Below, one piece after another: positions 21,216-32,000 of a stretch of 64,000 bases of DNA (position 1 is the stretch's first letter; each line of letters starts with the position of its first letter). The translations under genes and the position numbers were made by a program. The notes under the pieces are model-generated. The model made no database searches and was not told the origin of the DNA. It saw only the letters and a list, made by a program, of their open reading frames with translations. Source of the stretch: Euryodendron excelsum. Taxonomy: Eukaryota > Streptophyta > Magnoliopsida > Ericales > Pentaphylacaceae. The stretch lies in contig CM065377.1 of assembly GCA_033060915.1 (NCBI GenBank), forward strand, positions 52,066,683 through 52,130,682, read 5' to 3'.

Positions 21216-24200
21216 CAGAGCCTCATTCAACGTGAAAGGGGTCTGCAAACTTAACCTAAGAATCCTATATTTCGATATACAGAGCTGGAGCACCTCCAAA
21301 ACCCTAGCCTCCTTAGGTTTCTCTAAACCCTAGCCCCTAAACAAACCCTAGCCTCCTATACACTCATACACACCCCTATACACTCATACACTAGCCTTCA
21401 ACCACTCTCTCAAGACTTGAAGAGCAGCCATCCAAAAGCTTGAAAACAACCCTTGAAGACTGAAGAAGAAGATCAAGACGAAGACCGAAGATTGAAGACC
21501 GCACGGCGCGCAAATAAATAAGAAACAAGGTACGCTCCCTATTTAAATTTTCGCTCTTCCCCCCTCTCTCTTCTCTCTCTAACCCACTTGGGTTTTCTCT
21601 ATTTTAATCCCCCATCTCTTTCCCCCCCTTTCTTTGCATGCTTGAAACAAGGGGATTCCCGGTCCATTTGTAGGATTGGACTATCGGAGAGTCACCGTGT
21701 CGGGGGCTTTCTTTTAGTCTAACCAAAGACCACGTGGGTCCGGCCCCCTTGATTATGTAGTGAAACCTTAGCCTTGTATGTTCACGACCCCAAATTGCAT
21801 TGTGCATATCATAGTCTTGCATCTTCCAAAAACCGTTTTCAAAGTTGTTTTTCAAAACGTTTTTAAACTTGTTTTCAAAATTGCATCAAAATCTCTTTTT
21901 CAAAAACTTGTTTTCAAAACCACAATTCTAGGGTGATTCTAGCCTTTCCATGGCTAGGGTTGCTTTAGGAAAGTGTTATATTAAAAGTGGCCTTTTGGCC
22001 TATATTTTCAAACTTTGTTTTCAAAACCACTTTCTTAAAGTGGTTCTAGCCCTCTTATGGCTAGAATCGCTTTAGGAAAGTGAGATGTTTTTACACCTTT
22101 TAAAAACTCTCTTTAAAAATCTCTTCCTAAAAATCTCTTTTTCAACATACTTTCCTAAAACTCTCCTCTCCCAAAAGTGTTTTCTAAAAACTCCTTCCAA
22201 AATCTATCTTTCAAAACTCCCTTTTTCAACTCCTTTCCAAAATCCTCTCCCCAAAATTCACTTTCTAAAAACTCTCTCCAAAAATCTTTCCAAAAACTCC
22301 TTTTCTAAAATCTTCCTTCTAGAAATTCCCCTCTAGGATTTTCCTTCTAAAATTTACGTTTCTAAAAACACACTTTCCAAAACTCATTTTCTTTAAAATC
22401 TCTTCCCAAAAACTCCCTCTTCAAACACACTTTCCCAAAACTCCTTCCTAGGATCCCCTTTCTAGAAAACCTTCGTTTCTAAAAACACACTTTCTAAAAA
22501 CTCTTTCCTTAGAGCCCCAAATCAAGCCCTAAAGCCCACAATTAGGAAACCCTAATTTTCTTTCCAAAAACATGATTTTCAAACTTTGCCCCAAACCTAG
22601 GTTTTCAAAAACCTCTCGTCTTCTACATCAAAACTATACATGTTTCCAAAACCTCTTTTCTACGTCAAAACTATAATTTTCCAAACCTAGGGTTTCTAGA
22701 ATCTCTCTTTCCAAATCCTTGCCAAATCCTACCTTCCCTTTAGGAAACCAAATCAAATCTCCCCGTTTAGGAAACTAGATCCCGTCCTCCGTTTTTGGAA
22801 ACAAAATCAAACCTTCTCTTTTCAAAACGAAATCCAATCCCTTCCTAATCCAAACCTTCCTAATTTCCTACCTTCCTAAACCATAAGTTTCCTAAACCTA
22901 AACTTTAAACCTTTCCTTAAATTTTAAAATCCAACTCTTTCCTAATTCAAATCCTTCCTAAACTTCCGTTTTCCTAAATCTTAAGTTTCCTAAACTTGAA
23001 CATAAAAATCTTTCCTAAATTTTAAAACTCAATTTTCAAATCTTTCCTAATCCAACCCTTTCCTAATTCAACCCCCTTCCCAAGTCTTAACTTTTCAAAC
23101 CTAAGTTTTCAAACTCTTCCTAAACTCAAACCTTTCCTAATTTCAAGATTTCCTAAAACCCTAAAACTTTCTAAATTCTCAACTTTCCAAAACTTCAAAA
23201 TCTTCTCAAATCTACAACGTTTCTAAATTCAAAACTTTCTTAATTCAAGACTTTCTTAAATTGAAATCTTTCTTAATTCAAACATTTCCTAAACTGAAAA
23301 CTTTCCTTTTTCTAACCTTTCCAATTTTCAAAACTTTCCAATTTTCAAAACTTTCCTAATTTGGGAACTTTCCTAATCTTAAAACCTTTCCTTTTTCGAA
23401 AACTTTCTAAACTCGAAACTTTCCAATTTTCAAAACTTCCTAATTTCAAAACTTTTCCTAAAACAACACTTTCCAATTTCCAACCTTTCTTAAACTCAAA
23501 ACTTTCCTAATTCCAAAACTTTCCAAAAATGAAACTTTCCTAATTCGAAACTTTCCTAAATCGAACATTGCCTAATTCAAACATTTCCTAAATCCAACCT
23601 TTCCTAATCTCCTAAAACCTTCCAAGTCGAGTCAAGCCTTTCCTGAATCTAGGTTTCCTAAACCTCCATCTTTCCAAAACAAAGTCTTTCCAAAAATCAA
23701 TCTTTTCAAATCAAAGTCCAATCTTCTTCTTAATTTCAATTTCCGATCTCCTCTTCTGATCTCAAATCAAATCCAATATCAAATTCAATTTCCTTCTTCA
23801 GTCCATTCTTCTATTTTCAATCAGACTCCGGTCCGAACTACGACTGACCTGATTCCCCCAAAGGGATACGTAGGCAACCTTCATAGGTGCGGTCACAATA
23901 CTTTTCAAACTTTCAATTCCACCCTCATGGGTGTGGTTTCCAAAATCTTTTCAAATCTAAAATTCCAATTTCAAATTTCTATTTTCAAATTTCTACTCTC
24001 AATTTTCAAACTTCCAATTTCAAATTTCTATTTCCAAATTTTCAAACTTTTCAATTTCAATCACTTCAAATCTTCTTCAAATCAAATCAATTTCTTTCCA
24101 AATCTATTTTTCAATTCTCTTATCTTGCACTTGCATCTCATGCATCATATTTATTTCAAACATTGTTTTTCAAAGTGAGTAGGGTTGAATATATGTTAAT

Positions 24201-24672
24201 TAAAGACTCTCATAGGTGAATCTAGGGTAGATTGACATGTAGGTACCGAAAGGGCGGGGTAGGGTGATAGCTTAGTGCGTCTTCCCTACGCGTAACCAAC
24301 CTTCGAACCAAGGATCACTGTTTTCAAAGACCAAAAGGAGTTATTTTCAAAAAAAGGCTAAATGTTTTCCAAAGGTTGCCAAACAACCTGTTTTCCTTAA
24401 AAACCCTCTCTCGAGGAGATATTTTCAAAATTGTTTTCTGAAAACCCTAAGTGTAGTTTTCGGACTATGCTTAGTTTTTAGGTGACCTAACTCACCTTAA
24501 TCAAGTTAGGTGGCGACTCCGAATCTTTTTCAAAAGCCCTTTATTCAAACCTAATTTTCAATTCAAACCTAGTCGCACTCATTCTTCTAGGAGGGTGAGT
24601 TCTAACAAGAGAGTACAACATTTTTCCCGCTTGGGTGAGTATTCCTCGAGTGCGAAAAATCTGGGCGCGACA

Positions 24673-25062
24673 AATACATGCCAAACACTGCAAAAGATTT
24701 GTCAATTCGCCCTCCGTCGTTTGGTGATACACCCGGAGAACGAAATACCAAAGCAGTCGATATAGTTTCAAAACCCTGTCAGGGGTTCTCACTAAGAGAT
24801 CCACAAGAAAAGGGAGATTTTCACAAAATTCGTTTATTTTCTTTTTATCTTTCTATTTATCGCATATCTTCTTTAAATAAACATTGCATGCCATGTAATC
24901 ATGTTTTTAAATGAAAATAGATAGTTCCCAGTTTATCCCATTTGTTTCATACTCTTGGGGACGATTGTCACATTTAGGGATTCTTCCCCATTTGGTAAAT
25001 GACTCGACTTGAAGGATGGGATAGCATAGGCCACCCATTTAAAGGGGGTTAAAACCTTTGAG

Positions 25063-25110
<48 letters not shown>

Positions 25111-27319
25111 GAGGAAGGTAGTGGTGTGAATTTCATTAAAAAGGCGACTCTTGCGTGATATCCTGGCTAAGCGATAGGCAGCCGAGTCCTCGAAATGATG
25201 AGAAACCATCGTTCTATTTATCCTAAATAAACACTACCCCTTGCTCAGCCCACTAGAGCCGTAACTGATTTTTATTCAGATGTCCCCAAACCAATAACCA
25301 TCCCCCACACTGGGTTAAGTACAGAGTAGTTGATTCGATAGAATATGTAGGGGCTCACTGGCCAAAACACATCATCCCTAGAAATATTGTCTAAATTTTG
25401 AACAAAGACTTTATGAACTAAGCAATTCAATTTGAAATGAGTAGAGGCCCTCAATTCTATTACTATACACAAAAATATCCCATTTTCTTAACCCACTAGT
25501 GCCTCGCAGAAAGCGAAAGTATTTTTTGTCAACCCAGATCTGAAACCATCCCCTACACTAGGGCAGACAGACAGCAGACGATCTAGCAGAGAATGTCATC
25601 AACCATCAAGCTGAAGTAACGTGAAGGCTCTATGGATCAAGCAATCTTGTTCAAAATGAAAAGGCCCTCATTTCATTTGACATACAGTTAAAAGCAACCC
25701 TTGTCAAACCTATTGAGCCGGTTACCTTTCTTTTTCAGAAAACACCCCAACCTAGAGATCACCATCCACAATGGATTAAATCGAAATGCTAAGGAAAGGA
25801 TTTGAGAAAAAAAAAAGTTGTAGAAATGTTCAAAAAAAAAAAAGGGGCATATCAGAGAAAAGACTGAAAAAGAATCATGTTTGTGCTATCTTGAAAAGCA
25901 TATAGGAAAGACGGAAGTTAAAAAAAAAAAAAAATAGGGAAGAAAGAAAAGGGGCAAATGTCAGACTAAAAAGGTCAAAAGTTACAAGAAAGGTCAACTT
26001 CTCTTGTAAAAGAGAAAATTCAAAAGTGATCCTAGGTAACAAAGCCACCAAGTAGAAAATAATAGGTTTGAGCCTTTATCCTTTCTTGTAAAAACCCAAA
26101 AACCGTGGCCTACATTACGACCCGGTTAAAGTCCTCTCCGATTGAAAAGGATTGCTTGATCTAAATGAGCCAGACGTGTTGCTGAAACTAGAGGAGGATA
26201 TCAGGGGACGAAACCCCGCTGGAAGACCGACTAAGGATGGTGTGGATCTAAACCCTATTAGAAACAACATCGAATTTAGGCCTTTCTACCCTTTTCATTA
26301 ATAAACCCCTTAACCTAGCCTACGTTATGGTCCAAATTAAAGTCCTCTCTAAGTAAAGAAAATTGCTTAGTCCAAATAAGCCTAAACAATACCAAGACAA
26401 CTAGGATGAGAAAGGAGAACCAAGAAGGAATGTCGGGGCAATCTCATGCTCCAAAGTGTGCCTAGATGATTTTGGTTTAAACAACCTACTACAAAATCCC
26501 TTCGTTTCTTACAACCCCTAAACCCAGCCTACATTACGGTCTTAAAAGAAGTCTTCTCGGATTAGGGGCTTAGCTATTTATCGCTCTGCAAAGGGCATGC
26601 AAGTTGTCGCTCAAGCCATGGTGGCATTTTAGAGATCTGAGAGAGAAAACCAAGTGAGATTAGAAAAACCCCAAACAACAACCCTGTAGAAAGTAGGGAT
26701 AGGATAGCAAACCAAAAGATCAAGATCCCTGGAGAATGGTGCAAATGCTATCACACCCTGATATGAATGGGACAAAACTAAATGGGGCAGAATCCTGAAA
26801 AGGAAACAGAATCTTGAGAGTATGGGCCCTGGGGCAATCTTGGGATATTATTTGTAAACATCTTATATACATGTATTACTAATGCATCCATGACATGTAT
26901 AACCTATACATCCATTAAATTCCTGTGTAATTTGTATTTATTTATGTATTCATCCAAGGCATGACATGCAGTCAATTCCATTTCTGTATGTTCATTCATC
27001 CAAAAAGTGTAACGTGTATTAAATTCCATTCTTGTATGAACCTGTGCATTCATAAAAATAAAAAAGGGGTATAACATGCATTCACCCCTTTACCTGTGCA
27101 TCTTTAGAACTAGCATAAGTAAACTATTTTTGTACAAAAACAACCTCTATGCCTTTCCCTCTCTCTCAAATAAGAAACGGGGAATAAGGTAAGACGTAAA
27201 AAGGAGCTAAAGCCACCACTTAGACATCTACAGTACCATTACACACCTCAGAAAGCTCAAATTTTCATTACCAACAAGAAACAAAAAATGGGGCAATGCC
27301 CCACCCTCGACCTCTCCAA
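24673..27319 (+). other. Middle internal part of the inner giant element, a mosaic of diverged tandem repeats
   Basis: No recognisable coding sequence was found. About 25300-25800 holds units with ACCATCCCC(A/T)ACACT, CTAAGCAATTCAA-type and CCCTCA words at roughly 240-bp spacing. About 26095-26600 holds three units with GCCTAC(A/G)TTA(C/T)G and AAAGTCCTCTC at roughly 205-bp spacing. About 26850-27100 holds three units with CATGACATG and ATTCCTGTGT-type words at roughly 70 bp. The mirrored sequence in the outer element lies at about 34900-37550. Confidence 0.7.
25072..25107 (+). repeat. (GA)n microsatellite
   Basis: An uninterrupted AG run of about 36 bp. The leucine/serine-repeat ORF on the minus strand over it is an artefact. 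The matching place in the outer element (about 37190) lacks the expansion. Confidence 0.95.
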
Positions 27320-28268
27320 TCAAATGACTCCTGGCTCAAGATACCATCTTTGCTGAAAAAGGGGAGTAACGAATAAGTGTCTGATCACTCAAAGCTGGAA
27401 TATTGGAGCATATCCCCGAAAATGAGCATTAACCCCCTGTTGGAGTCTAGTAAGGCTCACGAAGGTTTCTCCCACAACCATAGGAGCATGGGAGTGCCTC
27501 TCACGAATCTTGACAAGTAGTGCATATAACCGACAATCGACCAAGTCATCCCACCCAGCGGAAACATCAACAAGTTCAAGAGAAGCAAAGCTAGGGCTTC
27601 TATAGAGAAATGGACCAATCTTGATAAGTATACTAATCCCCTATCTGTTGCAAACTCAAAATGAGAAAAACAAGAACTTCATTGGGACAGAAGGAAACTG
27701 GGGCAGCAGATCAAAAGAAAAGCCCGCAAAATGGAGCCTAAGCTGAAGAGAGACAATTGTGATGCATTCATCAGAAAAAGTAGGTCCTATAATATCAGCT
27801 GAACCATCCCGAAGACCTAGGAGGAAGCCATACTCATGGGGAGTAGGGGCAAGCTCACATTCCCCAAAATGGAAGAGAGACAAGTTAGGTGGCCAAAAGG
27901 GAACTACTACCAGAAAGCAAGCTGCACCAATAGGAGAGAAGCCATGCAACCATAGGACCAGCGAAAAATGTCTTGTTCATATGAAGAATACCTGTCATAC
28001 CAAACCCGTAGTCAGCTCAAAATAGTATCGGCCATCCCAAAAGTCAAAGTGGGAAACCTCAACGTCCATCTCATCCTCGAAGGCTGGCTCAACTGGAGGG
28101 AAGGGGTCGACTAGAGGCCTACTTCCCCCTCCCACTCTGGCCAGAAGGTTCTCGATTGGCAGAGTGCTGACTACCCCTAGAGCGGTTAGAGTTGCCGACA
28201 CAATCTGTTTGGGCCACCTTCCCGAAGCAATGTCTCCCCACAGAACTGTCATCGCTCGCGTATGTCAT
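27320..28268 (-). pseudogene. Antisense ORF of the inner giant element, DUF7745 / plant-mobile-domain-like
   Basis: It reads minus, opposite to the element, starting 818 bp before the 3' LTR. The ATG at 28268 follows CTCACCTTTCAG. The N-terminus is Ser/Arg-rich. The next part reads RPLVDPFPPVEPAFEDEMDV in another frame, then FDFWDGRYYFEL. After a frame change comes LFHFGECELAPTPHEYGFLLGL (about 27870-27800), a pattern typical of plant retroelement ORFs with a (F/Y)-G-x-x-E-L-x-P-T-x-x-E-Y core. A third open stretch (27641-27392) reads LVKIRERHSHAPMVVGETFV then FRGYAPIFQL, resembling the AETFRSL / FxGCAQLL region of DUF7745-type proteins. Several frameshifts and TGG-to-TGA changes break it; some breaks may be introns. 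Function is unknown. Similarity is by eye only. Confidence 0.55.
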
Positions 28269-29049
28269 CCTGAAAGGTGAGTTAAGGTAAGAGGTATTAA
28301 TACATGGTATATGCAGTTCAAAAGATAAGAACTAAAAGCAAAAAAAAAATTAATAATGATAATAACCAAAGATAAAATATAAATGAAAATGAATAGCACA
28401 ACTTTCATATAAATTCTACTAAAACCAACTTAAAGGGTTTCTTAAACTTTTCATTCAAAGGTTCTTTTCTAAAATCAACTCTCAAAGGTTTCTTAAAAAG
28501 TTCTTTTTCCAAAAACAATTCTCGAAAAGTTTCTTAACTTCTTCCCTTCAAAAGTTCTTTTTCAAAATCAGTTTCCCAAGGGCTTCCTATTCTTTTCCTT
28601 CAAATTCTAAGGTTGCTAAATGTTTCCTTCCCAAATCTACTTCGAAAATCAAGGTCAAAAATCATTTTCAAAATCAAATCTCAATTCTTTTCAATCCATC
28701 TCTAAGCTTTTCTCTTTCAGTTCTTTAAGAAAATTTCTTTTCCAATCAGGTTTAAGATTCTCCCAAACTCTTCAAATCTCGCAGCAATGTCGAACCAGCA
28801 GTTTGTTGGTTTTGATCCTAGGCCTGGTGCCACTGCTAGGGGGGCCAAGCCTTTTCTGCCAAAGGCCCCACTCCTAGTGGCCCCAGTTGCCAATTCTAGG
28901 TAGCTTTGCCCTTTTTCCCGCCAAAACTCGTTTTCGAAGGCCTTTTGGGCCCAATATCCATTTTCAAACCCCCGTTGTCAAAAAATTTCCAAAGTCTGTC
29001 CCTTCAACTGTCTCGCAGTCAACATGGGACTCTTACTTTATCGTTTTCT
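28269..29049 (+). other. 3' internal part of the inner giant element
   Basis: It is AT-rich, with CT-rich words (TTTCTTAAA), then at about 28795-28905 GCCACT/AGTGGC palindromic words like those upstream of the LTR TATA box. The matching segment in the outer element is about 9060-9150. No coding sequence was seen. Confidence 0.65.
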
Positions 29050-29085
29050 GTCTTTGACAAGCAAAGACAAAAAAGGAGGGGCAGC
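29050..29085 (+). promoter_or_regulatory. PPT-adjacent hairpin and polypurine tract of the inner element
   Basis: GTCTTTG (29050-29056) and CAAAGAC (29062-29068) form a perfect 7-bp stem around ACAAG. The purine tract AAAAAAGGAGGGG (29069-29081) and CAGC follow, then the 3' LTR. The outer element has the same layout at 8875-8910. Confidence 0.88.
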
Positions 29086-32000
29086 TGTAAGCACCCCATT
29101 TTTGATCGCTCGGCAGTTTACGGTCTATCCAGACTTGTACTCAAGTCAATATGGACATATCCTCAGTCAAATCAACTTTCCAAGTCTAATCTCATCTATC
29201 CATCGCTTTAGAGGCCCACATAGAAACAAAATAACAAAAATGCCCTTGTAGGCATTGTTCGGTCTAATCCCATAGGCGCGTCTTTTCGAAGATGGTAAGT
29301 CCCCTTTTCAATTCAAAATCAAGCGCGTCTTTCCGGAGACGGTAAGTCCCCTTTCCGATTCCAAATCAGGCACGTCTTTCTAAAGACGGTAAGTCTCCTT
29401 TTTTCTAACTCCAATTCCAATCCCTCTCTTAAGACAGTTGATTCCTCGAGACAGTAAATCAAATCCATCAGGCACGTCTTTCCGAAGACGGTAAGACCCC
29501 TTTTTAACCTGTCGACAGGGACGAGACCCCAAGTCCCCTAGATGGTAGAACGATCCACCTTTGTCGCCTACTAGCTCGCCAATGTAGAAATGTCCGTTTC
29601 AAGCACGCCTTTTGAGAAAGTTGACTTCTCAGGCGCTAAGTCCCTTTAGCAGCTTCCTGAGATCAGGCAGTCTCAGGAATGATCGCAAACTGTCAGAGTA
29701 GCGAAAATATTCGCAAACATCATAACCGTCAGAGTAGCGGAAATACTCACAAGTAGGTCGATATAGGGAATTGCCAACAAACTCCTGTATCACGCGGCCG
29801 CCATCAGAGTGGCGGAAACACTCAAAACCCAGGTCAACACCAGTGCCTGCTAGCCCACTTCGATGAAAAATGACCAAACTGCCCCTTGGGCCTTTTCCGG
29901 CACGTTTCTCGAGAACACACTGGAGTCCTCAGAATAGTAAGTCCCCCCTTCCAGGATTGTTTTAAAAGCAATCCAGCATGATTAGGTGCCTTCTAGTCTG
30001 TTTCAGGCCAATTTCGAGGCTTTTTGGTTAAGATGACCATTTTGCCCCTTGGCATCCAAACGCCCCGGGGACCACACCGGCTCTGGATATCAAACCGGTA
30101 ATCTCCCGAAAATACTTCTTATAGTGTTCTCAACCTTCTATTATCTTTTCGAATCATTCTGAGTCAGTTTCGGCAAACCCAGTGCGAAATGACCGTTTTG
30201 CCCCTAGTGGAGCGGTCACCTTTTCTGACCACACCGCTCTGGGTACCAAATCAGTAGCCACCTGAGACTGCTTCTTATAGTGTTCTCGACCTTCTATTAT
30301 CTTTTCGGATCATTCCGAATAAGTTCCGGCAAACCCGATGCAAAATGACCGTTTGGCCCCTGGTGGACCGGTCGCCTTTTCCAACCACACCGGCTCTGGG
30401 TTTCAAACCGATAATCTCCTGAGAATGCTTTTTATAGTATTCTCGACCTTCCTTTATCTTTTCAGATTATTCCGAGTCAATTCCGACAAACTCGATGCGA
30501 AATGACCGTTTTTCCCCTGGTGAGCCGGTCGCCCTTTCCGACCACACTGGCATTGGATATCTAATCAGTAGCCTCATGGGAACATCCTAAATAATGTTTC
30601 CAAGTCTCGAGTCTTCTTCCAAGACATTCTAAGTCCATCCCGGTAGCTTCCCGACCCGATTGACCGTTTTGCCTCTGATGGCCCGATCAACCCTTTTGAC
30701 AAATTTTCTCATCCTTTTTCAATTCCATTACCTCCGAGACCCTATTCTAAGGGTTCCTACCCTTTTCCGGCCTTCCGGGCAGTTCCCGATCCCTTAAGTC
30801 CTTCCCGGGCTTTCCGGAGTCACTCATAGCGAAACCAGGCTAAAAATTGCATGGTAGTCACTAGTACAGGCGCCTAAATCTGTCAAAGATACGTTGCTTG
30901 CCAACCTTAAAACTTTCCTAACTAGTGACGCCAAGCCAATATTTGGCCTGGCACCGCTCCTAGTGGCGCCAAGAGCATTTTTGGCCTGGCGCCACTGCAA
31001 CAGCCGCCAGGTCCATCCCATGTCTATAAATACAGAGCCTCCTCTAGCATGAAAAGGGTCCGCAAACTCAGTCTAAAAACCCTATTTTTTTGCTCTATAG
31101 AGCTCGTAGTCTCTCCAAACCCTAGCCTCCTTAGGTTTTCCAAACCCTAGCCTCCATACACAAACCCTAACCTTCTATACACTCACATATAGTTCTATAC
31201 ACTCATACACTAGCCTCCAAAGCCTCCATTGAAGACTTGAAGTGCTGCAATCTGAAGCTCTTGAAGATCAAAGCAAACACTAGAAGATCAAGATGAAAAT
31301 CAAGACAAAGACTGAAGTGAAGACCACAAACAAAGCGCACAAAGCTAAGCAAAATAAAGAAGACACAAGGTAGGCTTCTTGTTTACGTTTCTGCACTTCC
31401 CCCTCTCTCTTTTCCCTTTGAACCCACTTGAGTTTTCTTCTATTTTAATCCTCATCTTCTTTCTCCCCCCGCCCTTCTTGCATGCTTGAAACAAAGAAGT
31501 TCCCGATCCATGTGTAGCATTAGGCTATTGGAGAGTCACAATGTCGGGGGGCTTTCCTTTAGTTTAACCAGAGACCACAGACCACGTGGGTTTGACCTCT
31601 CTTGATTATGTGGTGAACCCTTTAACCTTGTATGTTCACGACCCTCTTTACATTATGCATATCATGCTCTTGCATTCTTCCAAAATTCATTTTCAAACTC
31701 GTTTTCAAAGCTTGCATTAACATCGTTTTCAAACTTGCATCAAAATCTTCTTTTTTAAAACTTGTTTTCAAAATCACAATCCTAAGGTGATTCTAGCCTT
31801 TTCATGGCTAGGTTTGCTTTAGGAAAGTGTTACATTTAAAGTGGCCAATATGGTCCATATTTTCAAATCCTTGTTGTTTTCAAAACCACTTTCTTAAAGT
31901 GGTTCTAGCCTTCTTATGGTCAGAATCGCTTTAGGAAAGTGAGACATTTTCATACTTTCTAAAAACTCTCTTTTTAAATTTCTCCTTCTAAAAACCTCTT

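Larger units (their letters stand above)
19328..24672 (+). mobile_element. Solo LTR of the giant family (5345 bp)
   Basis: It runs from TGTAAGCACCCC to GGGCGCGACA and is flanked by the perfect TSD AATAC (19323-19327 and 24673-24677). No internal region is attached. Interrupted internal sequence of the inner element continues on both sides. It carries the family promoter, hairpins, CTTTCCTAA field and end hairpin. Its GCGCGACA end and 81-bp VNTR match the solo LTR at 44859 more than the LTRs of the inner element. Such solo LTRs arise by recombination between the two LTRs of one copy. Confidence 0.95.

Noticed and set aside
24933..25136. ORF with a LSLSLSL run
   Set aside because: Direct translation of a (GA)n microsatellite.
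27759..28025. Plus-strand ORF in the inner element
   Set aside because: Shadow of the antisense ORF with the FGECELAPTPHEY motif.
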